This document shows positions 22,396 through 33,068 of a stretch of DNA of 64,000 nucleotides, piece by piece. The stretch is from Oncomelania hupensis (taxonomy: Eukaryota; Mollusca; Gastropoda; Littorinimorpha; Pomatiopsidae), in contig CM072523.1 of assembly GCA_036898135.1 (NCBI GenBank), positions 39,616,376-39,680,375 on the forward strand. The letters are read 5' to 3'. The position numbers and the translations under genes were made by a program. A model generated the notes under the pieces. That model had not been told where the DNA came from, made no database searches, and worked only from the letters and a program-made list of their open reading frames with translations. Within the stretch, counting starts at the first letter, position 1, and every line of letters begins with the position of its first letter.

Positions 22396-24260
22396 CCAGA
22401 GAAGAAGCCGTGGATCACACCTGAACTTTTGGATCTGTGTGATAAACGAAGAGAGATAAAAAAAAGAAAAAGAACACCTCACAGGGAGCTGATGTCTACC
22501 GAAAAATCAACAATGACATCCGAAAAGGCATGCACACAGCAAAGGAGAACTGGATAGAAGATCAATGCCAGGAAATAGAGAACAGTCTGAACAAGAACAA
22601 CAGCAAGAAGGCCTACCAGACTGTGAAGCGGCTGACAAGTGTTAAACAGCCCAAAGTCTCCAGGATCCAAAGCAAGTCTGGCATATGCCTTACAGAAGAA
22701 CAAGAAGTCTTGGACAGATAGACAGGGACTGCTCTGACCTTTACAACCATACACTAAATGGAAACCCATCAGTTCTAGCATGTCCCAAGAACAGAGAAGA
22801 AGAAAAAATCCTCCCAATTCTGCGGGAAGAAGTTGAGGCAGCAGTGCAATCGCTGGAAAAAGGGAAGTCAGCAGGAGTAGACAACATACCCGCGGAACTG
22901 CTACAAGCAGGAGGAGAAGCAATGATTGATGCCCACACCATTATCTGTAACAAAATCTGGCAGAGTGGAGAGTGGCCTACACCATGGACCCAGTCGCTTG
23001 TCATCACTCTTCCCAAAAAAGGTAACCTTCAGGAGTGTGAAAATTACCGCACCATCAGCCTCATCAGCCATCCCAGTAAGGTCCTCCTGAAAATAATACT
23101 CAACAGGTTGAAACCCCAATCTGTGAGAAATACCTACAGCACCAACAACATCTATATCATGTGTTCATAGACTTGAAGAAGGTGTTTGACCGAGTCTGGC
23201 ATGCAGCTCTATGGGCAACAATGAAAGTGTACAACATCAGCCCAAAAATTATTGAAGTAATCAAAAGCCCGTATGACAAGGCTACCAGTGCAGTCCTCCA
23301 TAACAGCGTCATCGGGAACTGTTTCAGAACAACAATCGGTGTGCTTCAAGGATGCCTACTCTCTCCAACACTCTTCAACATCTTCCTAGAGCGCATCATG
23401 TCAGATGCTCTTGCAGATCCCGAAGGCACAGTCAGCATAGGGGGTAGAGCAATCTCCAATCTTCATTTTGCGGATGACATTGATGGATTGGCTGGAGAGG
23501 AACAAGAACTTGAACAGCTGATACAGAGGCTTGACACCACCTCCAGAGCTTATGGAATGGAAATAAGTGTAGAGAAGACCAAAATGATGACCAACAACAC
23601 CAATGGCATCAACACGGACATCAAAGTCTAAGGCCAATCCCTCAACACAGTGCATAGCTTCAGATATTTAGGAGCCATTGTATCAGACAATGGGTCTTGA
23701 CAGGAAGTCCTCTCCAGGATCGCACAAACAACTGCTGCCCCGACAAGGTTGAAGCCCATTTGGAAAGACAGGACCATCAGTCTACATTCCAAAGTAAGAC
23801 TGCTGCGCTCCCTTGTCATCTCCATCTTCCTATATGCTTGCGAAGCATGGACCCTCGCAGCAGATCTACAACGAAGAATACAAAGCATGGAGATGAGGTG
23901 CTACAGAAGACTTCTGGGCATATCCTAAACCCAACACCCAACGACGAAGTCCAACAGACCATCGCACAAGCCAGAGGACAACACGATGACCTGCTCACAG
24001 TGGTGAAGAAACGGAAACTCCGATGGTATGGCCACGTCGCCAGATCATCAGGCCTTGCAAAGACCATTCTGCAAGGCACAGTGCAAGGAGGTAGAAGAAG
24101 AGGGAGATCGAAACAGAGGTGGGATGACAACATTAGAGAATGGACTGGTTTGACACTGAGCGAAGCTATCAGGGCTGCTGAGGACAGAGAAAGATGGAGT
24201 ATGCTGGTTAAACGATCATCTGTGGTGACCCTACGACCTCCGGGTTACGGGACAGGATAG
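22396..24260 (+). pseudogene. LINE reverse transcriptase and C-terminal region
   Basis: Frames at 22530-22721, 22685-23170, 23161-23631 and 23697-24260 follow one another with breaks. RT motifs: KGKSAGVDNIPAELLQAGGE, LKKVFDRVWHAALW, GVLQGCLLSPTLFNIFLERI and the catalytic LHFADDIDGL (YxDD-type box as FADD). The end carries KLRWYGHVARSSGLAKTILQ and RWDDNIREWTGL, usual for this LINE group. At least three frameshifts plus a stop near 23629. The enzyme would copy the element RNA at the nicked target. Confidence 0.9.
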
Positions 24261-24317
24261 GATAGGAATTATGGTTATACTGTACATGGTTTTATGCGGT
24301 CAACTAACTGCTTGCAG

Positions 24318-24424
24318 GAGACATTGAATTATCTGGACTCCAAATACATCAGAAAATGGTTGACCAACAAACCCATTACAGCCGATGCTAACTTGATGGA
24401 CTTTTACAACAAAATTGTCGTGAG
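24318..24424 (+). CDS. NHE exon 10
   Basis: Acceptor CTGCTTGCAG, donor AG|GTATGC. It encodes ETLNYLDSKYIRKWLTNKPI and ANLMDFYNKIVV, aligned with the NHE1 WKDKLNRFNKKYVKKCL and LIAFYHKMEMK stretch. It lies 52 bases beyond the end of the full-length LINE, which occupies most of the preceding intron. Confidence 0.92.
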
Positions 24425-24795
24425 GTATGCATTACTTCACATTTGTCTGATTATAAATTAAGGCGCCATAAAATTGGATCTAAAATCATGTGAAATACAG
24501 TCGAAGCGACTTTAGTTTACAATAAACACAGAGTCACGAGAGCACATTTTACACAAAAGTGTCTATTAAATATGTCCGCTGCCCATAAAATAGGTTACTG
24601 CATTTCAACTACATTTTACCACCAAATTTGGCAATACTAAACCTCGTGATTCTGTTTTCACATAACCTGTTGTCTTTGAGAGCTGTTTCCAAGTGAAAAA
24701 ATTGTACATCTTGATTTCTCGAATTGATAATTGTTGGATGATTATTGTCGTAGAATTTATGAATGGTGAATCTACTGTTTGACACTTTTGTGTAG

Positions 24796-24849
24796 GGACC
24801 ATTACACTAAGATCCAGGAGGCTGGTGGCAACCTACCTACAGCAGCAAA
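24796..24849 (+). CDS. NHE exon 11
   Basis: Acceptor TTTTGTGTAG, donor AA|GTTAGT. It encodes RDHYTKIQEAGGNLPTAA plus a split lysine; NHE1 has a similar ELVESGGMGKIPSA segment. It is an 18-codon exon found from the phase chain. Confidence 0.88.
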
Positions 24850-25164
24850 GTTAGTGTCTCTATTTCTTCCTTTCTTTGTATGTTTGTTGTCTCTTTGTCT
24901 TTGTATCTCTGTTTCTCTCCGTCTCCGACTCTCTCTCTCTGAGTGGTAGAGTGTTTGACTGGCACACTGATGACCCGGGCTTGAATCGCGTGGTAGGCAA
25001 GATAGAAGTGGCCATTTTCACTGTCCATCTTAGCAATATGGTTGTTCTGGTGGTTCAGTGTTGATTTAGGTCCCTATCCCCTCTTCCCTGGAATGGCTCT
25101 CCCCGTCTGCTGTATCGCCAATGATGGTTGTGGATGTTAAACTTCAGTGTTCATTTAGTGATTT

Positions 25165-25220
25165 CTATCCCATCTTGTCCCGTAACTCGAAGGTCGTTGG
25201 GGCACCACAGATGATCGTTT
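25165..25220 (-). repeat. Very short 5'-truncated LINE 3' end
   Basis: The reverse complement (GATCATCTGTGGTGCCCC, CGAGTTACGGGACAAGATGG) matches the last about 50 bases of the LINE at 18439-24266 and of its copy ending at 55488, including a degenerate tail. It shows that the same machinery left tiny copies. Confidence 0.65.
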
Positions 25221-25924
25221 AAATCACTGTACTTATTGATTCATTTTCTCTTTGGAGTCTCTCTTTTCTCACTGTCTACCTTCTTTATATAAGAAAAAAA
25301 AGAAGAAGAAGAAGACAGAAATAAATTGTTCTTTTAAAGCACACTTAACCAGCTCAAAGAGCTGCTATTCAAGGTTTTGGGGGATAACAGGATCTATTAC
25401 TCGGATTCATTCACCACACCAACTTGCAGCCTCCAGTGCACTGTCAAACAACAGCCTCAAACAACCTGGAAAAACTGAACCGAGCAATACATGCAGCATC
25501 ATTTTGGGGCGAGGGTCAACTGCACTGTCAGCAAGTCTGCTGTGAAAAACCACCGCCTTACTCCATCTGTGCCGGCCTTATGCACTGTCCCCTAAAATTG
25601 TTCCTAACATTATCTGGAAAGAACGGTTCTTCTGCGCTTTTTCGGTCTATTCTAGATGCTTCTTCATGCTTCTTATAGTAGCTAAAACAAAAGAGTAAAA
25701 AGATGACGGCACACATAGCCGAAAAAAAGGCATTAAAAAAAAAAAGTACATTTTCTTGGGGGTGTTAATTGTGTGTGACTTGGCTTTATCCTAACGCATC
25801 AAAGGAAAACATGGGATGATAGGCCCCTGTCTGAACTATCTGCCATCAAAAACATATCAAAATGGGATCGGCCAATGTTTAGATACAGGGCAAACACGTG
25901 TAGTTTATACAATGGTGAAGTACA
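25221..25924 (+). other. NHE intron 11 part, nothing recognised
   Basis: It holds an A/AAG-rich run at 25291-25318. A GCTCAAAGAGCTGCT...AAGG segment near 25352-25375 is reminiscent of the conserved-tail SINE, but is too diverged to call. The ORFs here lack family similarity. Confidence 0.4.
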
Positions 25925-26525
25925 ATGACTATTGACCATTGAGAAAGTACAAATGGGAATGATCTAACATACTTAGCAGTAGTTGAAGTATCCGCCGCAA
26001 AGCAAAACCAATGACTTTGACCATTGAGAAAGTACAAATATGAATGATCTAACATACTTAGCAGTAGTTGAAGTATCCACAATGCAAAACCAATTACTTT
26101 GACCTTTGAGAAAGTACAGATATGAATGATCTAACATACTTAGCAGTAGTTGAAGTATCCACAATGCAAAACAAATGACTTTGACCTTTGAGAAAGTACA
26201 AATATGAATTATCTAACATACTTAGCAGTAGTTGAAGTATCCACAGCAGTAGTTGAAATATCCACAATGCAAAACAAATGACTGACCTTTGAGAAAGTAC
26301 AGATATGAATGATCTAACATACTTAGCAGTAGTTGAAGTATCCACAATGCAAAACAAATGACTTTGACTTTTGAGAAAGTACAGATATGAATGATCTAAC
26401 ATACTTAGCAGTAGTTGAAGTATCCACAATGCAAAACAAATGACTTTGACTTTTGAGAAAGTACAGATATGAATGATCTAACATACTTAGCAGTAGTTGA
26501 AGTATCCACAATGCAAAACAAATGC
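25925..26525 (+). repeat. 82-bp minisatellite, seven copies
   Basis: CTTAGCAGTAGTTGAAGTAT starts at about 25972, 26057, 26139, 26221, 26322, 26404 and 26486. Spacings are 85, 82, 82, 101, 82 and 82; the 101 spacing contains a partial internal repeat (GCAGTAGTTGAAATATCC). Each unit also has TGAGAAAGTACA and TGAATGATCTAACATA. It is open on the - strand in shifting frames only because stops are rare in the unit; 82 is not a multiple of 3, so it is not a coding repeat. Confidence 0.95.
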
Positions 26526-27271
26526 ATTTCGATTGAGTTATTCTTGAGGTAGAGCAAAAAGTGTGTTGAACACAAAAATATATGACATTCGGAGCGATGG
26601 ACCAGACGAACAACCAGGCTGCAAACTGAAGGGAGGGCCCCTGATTTGAAGTATATTCAAACTCGACAAAATCTGTTTGTGAAATATTGAACAAAACGTG
26701 TTTAGCAACAAAATGGCGCTAGTGAAATTGACTTTTACCATAAAGCAAATATAATGGTACGGGAGGCAGGTCACCAACCTAGGTAATGTTTCTATGAAAT
26801 CCATACAGTGCTTCTTGAGATCTGGCTTCCAACGGATAGACCTACATTTAAATGGCTCATTGTGCTTCCCTCCGACTGTTGCTAAGTATTTCCAGATAAG
26901 TCTGAAAATACGAAAATGGGACTAAATCAGGATTGCAGCTAAACCTCAAATCCTGTAACCAACCACAATAGCTATAGTGGAGAGAGACAATCGCAAACCT
27001 TGATGGTTCTTAACTACTCAGTGTGCTAGTACGTATTCATGCCAATGGGGGCTGTGAACCACTGTTCAGTCTCACAAGAGCTTTGCACGCAGAAAATGGA
27101 CCCTTGACAGTATAGCATTAGACTGCGTATAGTTGCTACCAATACCCTATTGAAGATCCACTATACTGCATTGCTATCAAATATCTACTCTACATGGCTC
27201 TGTGTGTTTATACAGAATAATCTTAATGTTATACACCACCGTCATCGTTTTACCTGTGTGTATGCTGCCAG
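26526..27271 (+). other. NHE intron 11, right part
   Basis: Unique-looking AT-rich intron up to the exon 12 acceptor. I see no repeat or coding signal. Confidence 0.45.
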
Positions 27272-27408
27272 GGAGAGAGTGCGGAGACTGACCGTGGTGA
27301 TAGAGTCTGAGATGATGAAAGGCCAGACTCCCTTGGTGAAGCGACCCTCAATGGAGGGAAGCAGCTCTGATGAAGATGACGAAGATAGGTTCAAAGGCTA
27401 TGGAAAAG
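27272..27408 (+). CDS. NHE exon 12
   Basis: Acceptor TATGCTGCCAG, donor G|GTATTT. It encodes ERVRRLTVVIESEMMKGQTP, then a serine/acidic cluster (SSSDEDDED) and FKGYGK. The cluster may be a phosphorylation or interaction site in the tail; that is inference. The following intron of 9.2 kb holds the Gmr1-like element. Confidence 0.85.
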
Positions 27409-28118
27409 GTATTTATGAACTCATTTTCTCCCTTTACCTACACATACTGACTTGGTAACACTAAACAGCTCCCCTCCCTCCCCTACCACTCCCCACCGCT
27501 GATTTTTTTTAACGTATACACCCCCCTCTCACTCCCCACACCCCCTTAACAAAAATGTCCATAAATGAGCAAAAACATTTCAGCCTGGAAAAATTGTGCT
27601 TCCAATCCAAAATTAGCCGACAAAATCACACAATTGGGGTCCCAAGCAATGTTTTTAAGACCATAAAAAAAGATGTATAAAACAGTTATATAGCACCACT
27701 TTCAATGGTGAAGCGTGCAACATTACAAATTTATATGTACACCAGATAATATGATTGTCCACAAGGTAAACAAATCCTGTACCAGACGATTAAAAACTAT
27801 CTTTTGCCCAAACAAAATAATCCCCAACACACAACCACCAGAGCGTGGCCAACAGCTGCTTTGCTCTGGGGTAAAGACTGAACTAAAGAGTACACAATCG
27901 CCAAATTGTTCGAACCGAATAAGTAGAGTTGATATGACACCTTTGGCTGTCAGCCCTTTGTCCTCTAATTGATGTGCTTTTCAGAAAGCACACTCTTTAA
28001 CTGTCCCCACGGAATGCTTTCAGAAATCGCGCGGCTGTCTAAAGAATTTGCCTTTCACAAGATAAGTGGATCCCCACACAAGTCGGTGGAGAACATCAAA
28101 CCTAGAGCTAGGCGCATG
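27409..28118 (+). other. NHE intron 12, left part
   Basis: A C-rich stretch (CCCCTCCCTCCCC type, 27465-27545) is followed by AT-rich DNA. The ORF 27715-27972 has no resemblance to a known family. No feature assigned. Confidence 0.4.
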
Positions 28119-28570
28119 TGTCCAATCCATTCTTAAATGAATTTGTGGTATCGGCTGTGACAACTTAATTCCTTCAACAGACTGTTCCAAGTGTTCGTAA
28201 TCCTGTTAGTACAAAAAAAAGTGCTGATGTAAACTAGTATTAACAGTCTTCTTAACTAATTTGTAATCATGGCCACGTGTTAACGTGCTGTTTGATTTAA
28301 ATAATACGGTCTTTGTGGCTTTGGGATCATCATTGTTGTGCAGGATTTTGTACACCTCTATTACATCTCCTCACAGATGTTTGTGTAATATCTCCTCCTC
28401 ATATCCAAGATCTTTAAGTCCTCATTATACCTCTGGTAAAGTTTCTATGTACAGTTTCGATTTTGTTGATATGCTTTTTATATTTAGAGCACACACCACT
28501 TCGCCATACTCCAGGATGGGTCGGACGAGATCCTTGAACAGAGGAACCATTAAGTCTTTTACTTTTATAC
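28119..28570 (-). pseudogene. Non-LTR retrotransposon relic, C-terminal end
   Basis: On the - strand, broken frames read YKKHINKIETVHRNFTRGI, then LTRGHDYKL-like, LHQHFF..TNRI-like and SFKNGLDT pieces. This order is typical of the end of CR1/jockey-type LINE ORF2 in animals. There are many stops. It lies just left of the LTR element, in intron 12. Confidence 0.6.
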
Positions 28571-28837
28571 GTAACTGACTTTATTAGTACAATAAGAACT
28601 TATCAGAATACATATGTTTCACACAAACCAAACATTTCATATACTACACATTATTATAAGTTGACCTATCACGTTATTCTGGACTATTACAGCTGTGTCT
28701 AAAAGTGAGTCGAGTGACTGTAACCCTCACTTTGACATAAGTTTTTTTTCCAGGTCAGCTACACCATAATTATGCTGCCTATAGCAGCCGTTCATTTAAC
28801 ACAATGTTAAACTATCAAATTTCGAAGACACACACAC

Positions 28838-29405
28838 TGTTGCACTCATTGTTGGTTTTTATCAGTATAGTTGATTCAGCCCCAATGCTTGAATCCTGAT
28901 AAGTGTAACTCGGATTCGTTTATCCACGCAACCTGTTCACTCAGCAACAAGGCAGGAGTCGTCGTATGAAGTTTTCCACCTTTATTCAACAACTGCATAC
29001 AATCACTTTTTCACTTTCTCTCTCTTCACAGCACAGTGCATCAATTATATAGTTTTTCTCTACTCTAGAACACGTTGGAACGTTTGAGCGTGACGCAATT
29101 ATAACCAATCACAATAAAATTCGTCATCACTTTCTTACGTCATATAACTTAGAACCAACCATCTCGCAGCTACTACTAGATCTATCCACACGCTTGGGTC
29201 GATAGTAAACAAGTAACCCTAGAAAATTCTCCAATAATATCGATCAACGAAAATTATCAACATTATACCAAGCTTCTTCTAACAACAACGCAAAATCAGA
29301 TCAAAGGTAAATACACTCTGTTATTGAATGCTTTGCAAAACAAAACAATCAGATCTATCATGCGCGTCTCACACGTACTATCGTGTGCGTCAGAAAAACG
29401 TAACA
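28838..29405 (-). repeat. 3' LTR of the Gmr1-like element
   Basis: On the + strand it begins TGTTGCACTCATTGTTGG and ends GTCAGAAAAACGTAACA, so on the element strand it runs TGTTACG...GCAACA. It closely matches 35816-36361 (ATTCAGCCCCAATGC, CTTCTTCTAACAACAACGC, CGTCTCACACGTACTATC). A TTTATTCAAC stretch on + (28981-28990) is the poly(A) signal region on -. Confidence 0.85.
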
Positions 29406-29520
29406 TAACCCCCTACACAAGAAATTTACTTAATTTCTTTCAACAACGTTCAGACGCAATGCGCAAGCAAAGTCCAGAATCAAAACTTATTTCAGTCTGT
29501 CTGGATACTGTCAATATTCT

Positions 29521-30130
29521 TTACTCACACACTCTGCTGAGAAAGTCCGCACCAACATTGTCTGATCCTTTAATAGATTCTACTCGCATGTTAAAGTTCG
29601 GCAAGTACATAGCCCATCTCATGATGCGACTGTTCACAAACTTGGCAGAGTTCAAATAGGTTAGCGGTTTGTGATCAGTCTGTAGCACGAACTTCACTCC
29701 TTGAAGGTACAGTTAGAACTTCCGGATTCCCCATATGATGGCGAAGCACTCTTTCTCCATGGTCGAATAATTTTTCTCAGCCCTCGACAGTTTCTTGCTG
29801 GCGTAACTGACCGGAAATAGTTTCCCTTCGTGTTCTTGCATCAGTATGGCGCCGATGCCTTCGTCGCTGCGTCTGTTCTTAAGACAAATTTCTTGGAAGT
29901 GTCGGGCAGTCGTAGCACCGGATCCTTCGAAAGGAGGACGCGCACAGTCTGGTATGCCTTCTCCTGAGAAGGTCCCCACTGCACTTGGTTAGGACAGCCT
30001 TTCCGCACCAGGTCCGACATAGGTGCTGTGATGGCTGAGTAGTTCGGTACGAACTCCCTATAGTATCCAGCCAATCCCAGGAAAGACCGCACTTGCTACT
30101 TTGTTTGGGGACGAGGAACGTTCAGAATCT
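29521..30130 (-). pseudogene. RNase H domain of the Gmr1-like pol, C-terminal end of pol
   Basis: The frames read MRSFLGLAGYYREFVPNYSA, FVLRTDAATKAS, then GIGAILMQEHEGKLFPVSYA and KKLSRAEKNYSTMEKECFAI. Past 29713 the frame continues in pieces (VLQTDHKPLTYL, MRWAMYL, GADFLSRVCE) to a TAA at 29521-29523. The DH and ADFLSR motifs mark the end of RNase H. No integrase follows; only about 115 bases separate the stop from the LTR. There is one stop before RSFLGL and one frameshift. Confidence 0.85.
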
Positions 30131-30141
30131 TGGTGACATTT

Positions 30142-30722
30142 ACCCCCGTTGGGGTGCCGGGGTTTTCAGTATAAATAGTATCCCCACTTTCTGGAAATTT
30201 AGTGCTTTAAATTCCCACTGTCGCTGTCTTTCTCATTTGCTCTTTCTCATTCCTGCTCTGTTCTATCAATCTGCTATACTATCGTCTTCTTCGCTAGACC
30301 AGTCTCCTACCTTTTTTCTTGAAAACTCTTCCGGGACAAGACTCCTTGTTTGTGTATGAGGTCTGTTGGATCAGCTTGGGAATATTGGACGCTTTCTGCC
30401 AGGTGGTCACTAGGGCTTCCTATGATGTTATTATTTAGCAATGTAGGCATTTTATATGTATGTGTTTTGTTGACAATTTATAATGATGTATGTATTCTAT
30501 TTTGTTTTTGTAAACGGGGGGTTCGATAAGTTGGGGTGAAGCCTCAGCCGTCCCCCTGCGTGGGATGTCTTTATTGTAAAGTGACTGGCTGGTGGAGGGC
30601 ATTCAGTTTTCCCACTAGGGTTGTTTCAGCAGATCTTTTATGCGGATTGGGGGTTGTCCGGTCCTGATTTGGCTCGGAAGAGTCCGCTGGACCTAAAGCA
30701 ACAATTATGTAATGTAATGTAA
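30142..30722 (-). mobile_element. Short retroposon, copy 1 (inside pol)
   Basis: It is flanked by TGGTGACATTT (30131-30141 and 30723-30733), an 11-bp target duplication in the pol gene. On + it begins ACCCCCGTTGGGGTGCC, has GTATAAATAG at about 30171, and ends GTCCGCTGGACCTAAAGCAA plus ATGTA repeats. The tail suggests target-primed insertion with the GC-rich end as 5', so the element itself reads on the + strand here while its four relatives read on -. (Strand is marked for the host element it interrupts.). Confidence 0.9.
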
Positions 30723-30733
30723 TGGTGACATTT

Positions 30734-31400
30734 TCTAGCAGAAGCCCCTTTTGTCCTTCTTTCAGTGAATGGCCAATAAAGTCGACGTTGTTAGTTCCCA
30801 GAATGCACTTACTGGGTCTCACGGTCAGGTTAGCTTCTGTTAGACGGTCAAACAGCTCCCTCAAGGTCTGCAGATGCTCTTCCCAGGTGTGGGTGTGGAC
30901 TAGCAGGTCGTCCCAGTAACACACGACGTTGTCCATCCCTCGGAGCATCTTCCTCATTCCTCTCTTCAGGGTAGCTCCGCTGTTGACCATGCCAAAGGGC
31001 ATCCTTAGCCACTCGTACGTCCCATCAGGAGTTATAAAAGCAGTCTTTGGTATGTCTTGTTGACGCACGGGAACTTGCCAATAACCCTTGTTGAGGTCAA
31101 TCTTTGAGAAGATTTTACTCCCCGATAATTGGCGGAAGAGGTCTGCTGCAGTAGGCATCGGCTCGGGGTCGAAGACGGTGATCTTGTTAACCTTCCTGTA
31201 GTCGATGCATACTCTGTTGCTTCCGTCCTTCTTCTTCACGACCATGACAGGGGACGCGTAGGGGGAACCCTGATGATGCCCATCTTCAGCATTTCATCGA
31301 TGTCTTCCTTCAAGGATTCACGGGCCTTGAAAGGGATCGAAAAGGGTGTGGATCGAACGGGAATGTTTGAAGTGAGGTGGACTTCATGTTTGACCAAATC
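30734..31400 (-). pseudogene. Reverse transcriptase of the Gmr1-like pol
   Basis: ORF 30571-31245 (its 3' end runs into the inserted retroposon) encodes MVVKKKDGSNRVCIDYRKVN, FSKIDLNKGYWQVPV, FGMVNSGATLKRG, VVCYWDDLLVHT (YxDD catalytic box as YWDD) and KCILGTNNVDFIGH. The start of the domain lies in a neighbouring frame (ESLKEDIDEMLKMGIIR), so there is a frameshift near 31260-31320. It copies the element RNA into cDNA. Confidence 0.92.
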
Positions 31401-31702
31401 ATAGAGCCTGGGACATCGCTGAAGTTATGGGGAAACTCGCCCATAAGGTCCTTGAGCTCAATCTTTTGACCTTCCGTCAAGCTGGGTCCTAGCTTAACAT
31501 CATCGATGCCTTCTTTGCTGTGGAAATCTCCCAGTTCCAACAGTTCCTCGCTGTTAAAGCTGTCGTCGATCACAGCTGCTGTTGCTGCATGTACAGTCTC
31601 TGATGGCCGTTCCATGTACAGCTTAAGGAGGTTGGCGTGGTATATCTTGGAATGCTGGCCAACCTTCACCTTGTAGTCATTGATCCCCACCACGGTCTCC
31701 AC
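31310..31702 (-). pseudogene. Integrase C-terminus and linker to RT
   Basis: This frame starts in the GPY/F-like end of integrase (GINDYKVKVGQHSKIYHANL, LKLYMERP) and goes on without a stop into LGPSLTEGQKIELKDLMGEF and FSDVPGSM, the usual lead-in to gypsy-type RT. It is the key evidence that integrase and RT belong to one polyprotein in this order. A small deletion near 31700-31715 puts it out of frame with the rest of integrase. Confidence 0.85.
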
Positions 31703-33068
31703 TTCGTGAGCCTTTCCACTGCATCAGCAATTTATTGTGATCGGTAGGTAGCAGCACCAGCACTTTGTTGCCAGGTTTGAAATTCCTGTTCACAGCCCTA
31801 CGATCGTAGTAGTGCTTTCCACAGTCCTGGGACTTCTTAAGGTTTTCTCTGGCTATCTCGAGAGTCTGCTCCAGCTTTTCCCGTAGCTCAAACACATACT
31901 GGTAGCTGTTCTTCACCTCTGGGGTGTCTACTTCCTTCGTCCACAGTTCTTTCATGATGTGCATCGGCCCACGGATGGTTCTTCCGTACAACAGCTCGAA
32001 CGGAGAAAAGCCGGTGGACTCCTGCGGTACTTCTCTGTAGGTGAAAAGTAAGGCGTTGATGTAGCGATGCCATTGTCTGGGCTGCTCGCTGCACAGTTTC
32101 TTCAGGGTGGACTTAAGCATAGCATTGAACTTTTCGACGAGCCCGTTGCACATTGGATGGTAAAGTGTCGTAGTCAAATGCCTGATGCTCAGCAGTCTGT
32201 TAACCTCCTTCATGCAGTCAAAGACAAACTGCGTCTTGAGGTCTGTCAGGATTTTTTCAGGTACTCCAAGTCTACTGAACATGTCCACCAGTGCCTCTGC
32301 CACAGTTTCAGTGTCATTCTTCTTCAGAGGCACTGCTTCCGGGTACCGAGTCGCATATTCCACTAAAGTCAGTACCCACCGATGACCTTCTTTACTCGGA
32401 GGTTTGATTTCACCGATTAAGTCTAAGGCCACCCTCTTAAAAGCTCGGTTGATCAAAGGCATTCTCTGCATAGGCACTTTAGGGACCCTCCCTCTAGGTA
32501 TGGTCTTCTGGCAAATGTCACATGATCGGCAGAAACGGCTGACGTCCGCATGAAGTCCTGGCCAGTAGAACACGCCTGGATTCTGTCTGACGTCTTCTTG
32601 ATGCCCAGATGACCTGCCATGATGGAGTCGTGAGCTACTTCCATCACTTGGCACCTTAGGTAACGGTACATAGACTTGACATAGTGGTGTACCGCCGTTG
32701 ACCCTCGGGTGTTGGAAGATTCTGTACAGGATCTTGGCCTTCACCTCGAAATAGACTGTGCCACTGCCCTTGGTCATGTGGTCTTTACGGTTCCTGTACT
32801 TGGTTAAAGTTCCATCAGCTTCCTGGAGCTGGATAAGTTTATCTCTGTCCAAGATGGCGGCTTTGGAGTTGTCGGCGACCTTCAGTGGCATAGACATCTT
32901 GTCTCTCTTGGCCTGGGCCCTGGTAGTAAAAGCACCGACGATCTCAGGTCGGCAGGGCTGAGCAGTAGTAGCCACATTGTTCATAGCAGTTCTGCAAGGT
33001 CTCCATCGGGAAACAGCAAGGGATCTTCCTCCACAACTTTGACGCGTTGGATTGAGGCAGGACTTCAT
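31677..33068 (-). pseudogene. Integrase of the Gmr1-like pol
   Basis: ORF of 463 codons. The zinc-binding part has a frameshifted H..H segment (LHHGRSSGHQED) and C..C in CRSCDICQ. Catalytic residues: D in VALDLIGE, D in ILTDLKTQF (the usual SDQG is altered) and E in NGLVEKFNAM. Its N-terminal 100 residues are a linker after protease. It is followed by the GPY/F-like region in another frame. It catalyses cDNA insertion. Confidence 0.92.

Larger units (their letters stand above)
18439..24266 (+). mobile_element. Full-length non-LTR retrotransposon (EN + RT), interrupted
   Basis: It is flanked by the target duplication AATTATGGTT (18429-18438 and 24267-24276) and ends in (GGATA)n after GGTTACGGGACA, so it looks like a complete target-primed insertion. 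Subtracting the 482-bp duplication and the 2108-bp LTR leaves about 3.24 kb, a usual size for RTE-type elements. It encodes an apurinic-type endonuclease then a reverse transcriptase. Several frameshifts make it inactive. It lies in intron 9 of the NHE gene, same strand. An RTE-like clade is suggested by size, short tandem tail and EN similarity, but is not proven. Confidence 0.85.

Noticed and set aside
22479..22922. Leu-rich antisense ORF opposite the LINE RT
   Set aside because: A complementary-strand shadow of the RT frame; the + strand has clear RT motifs.
25925..26525. CRISPR-like array
   Set aside because: The units are 82-bp tandem repeats with no distinct spacers, in an animal intron; it is a minisatellite.
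26094..26694. Repetitive - strand ORFs (LLLSMLDHSYLYFL units)
   Set aside because: The 82-bp period shifts frame at every unit; no real protein repeat would do that.
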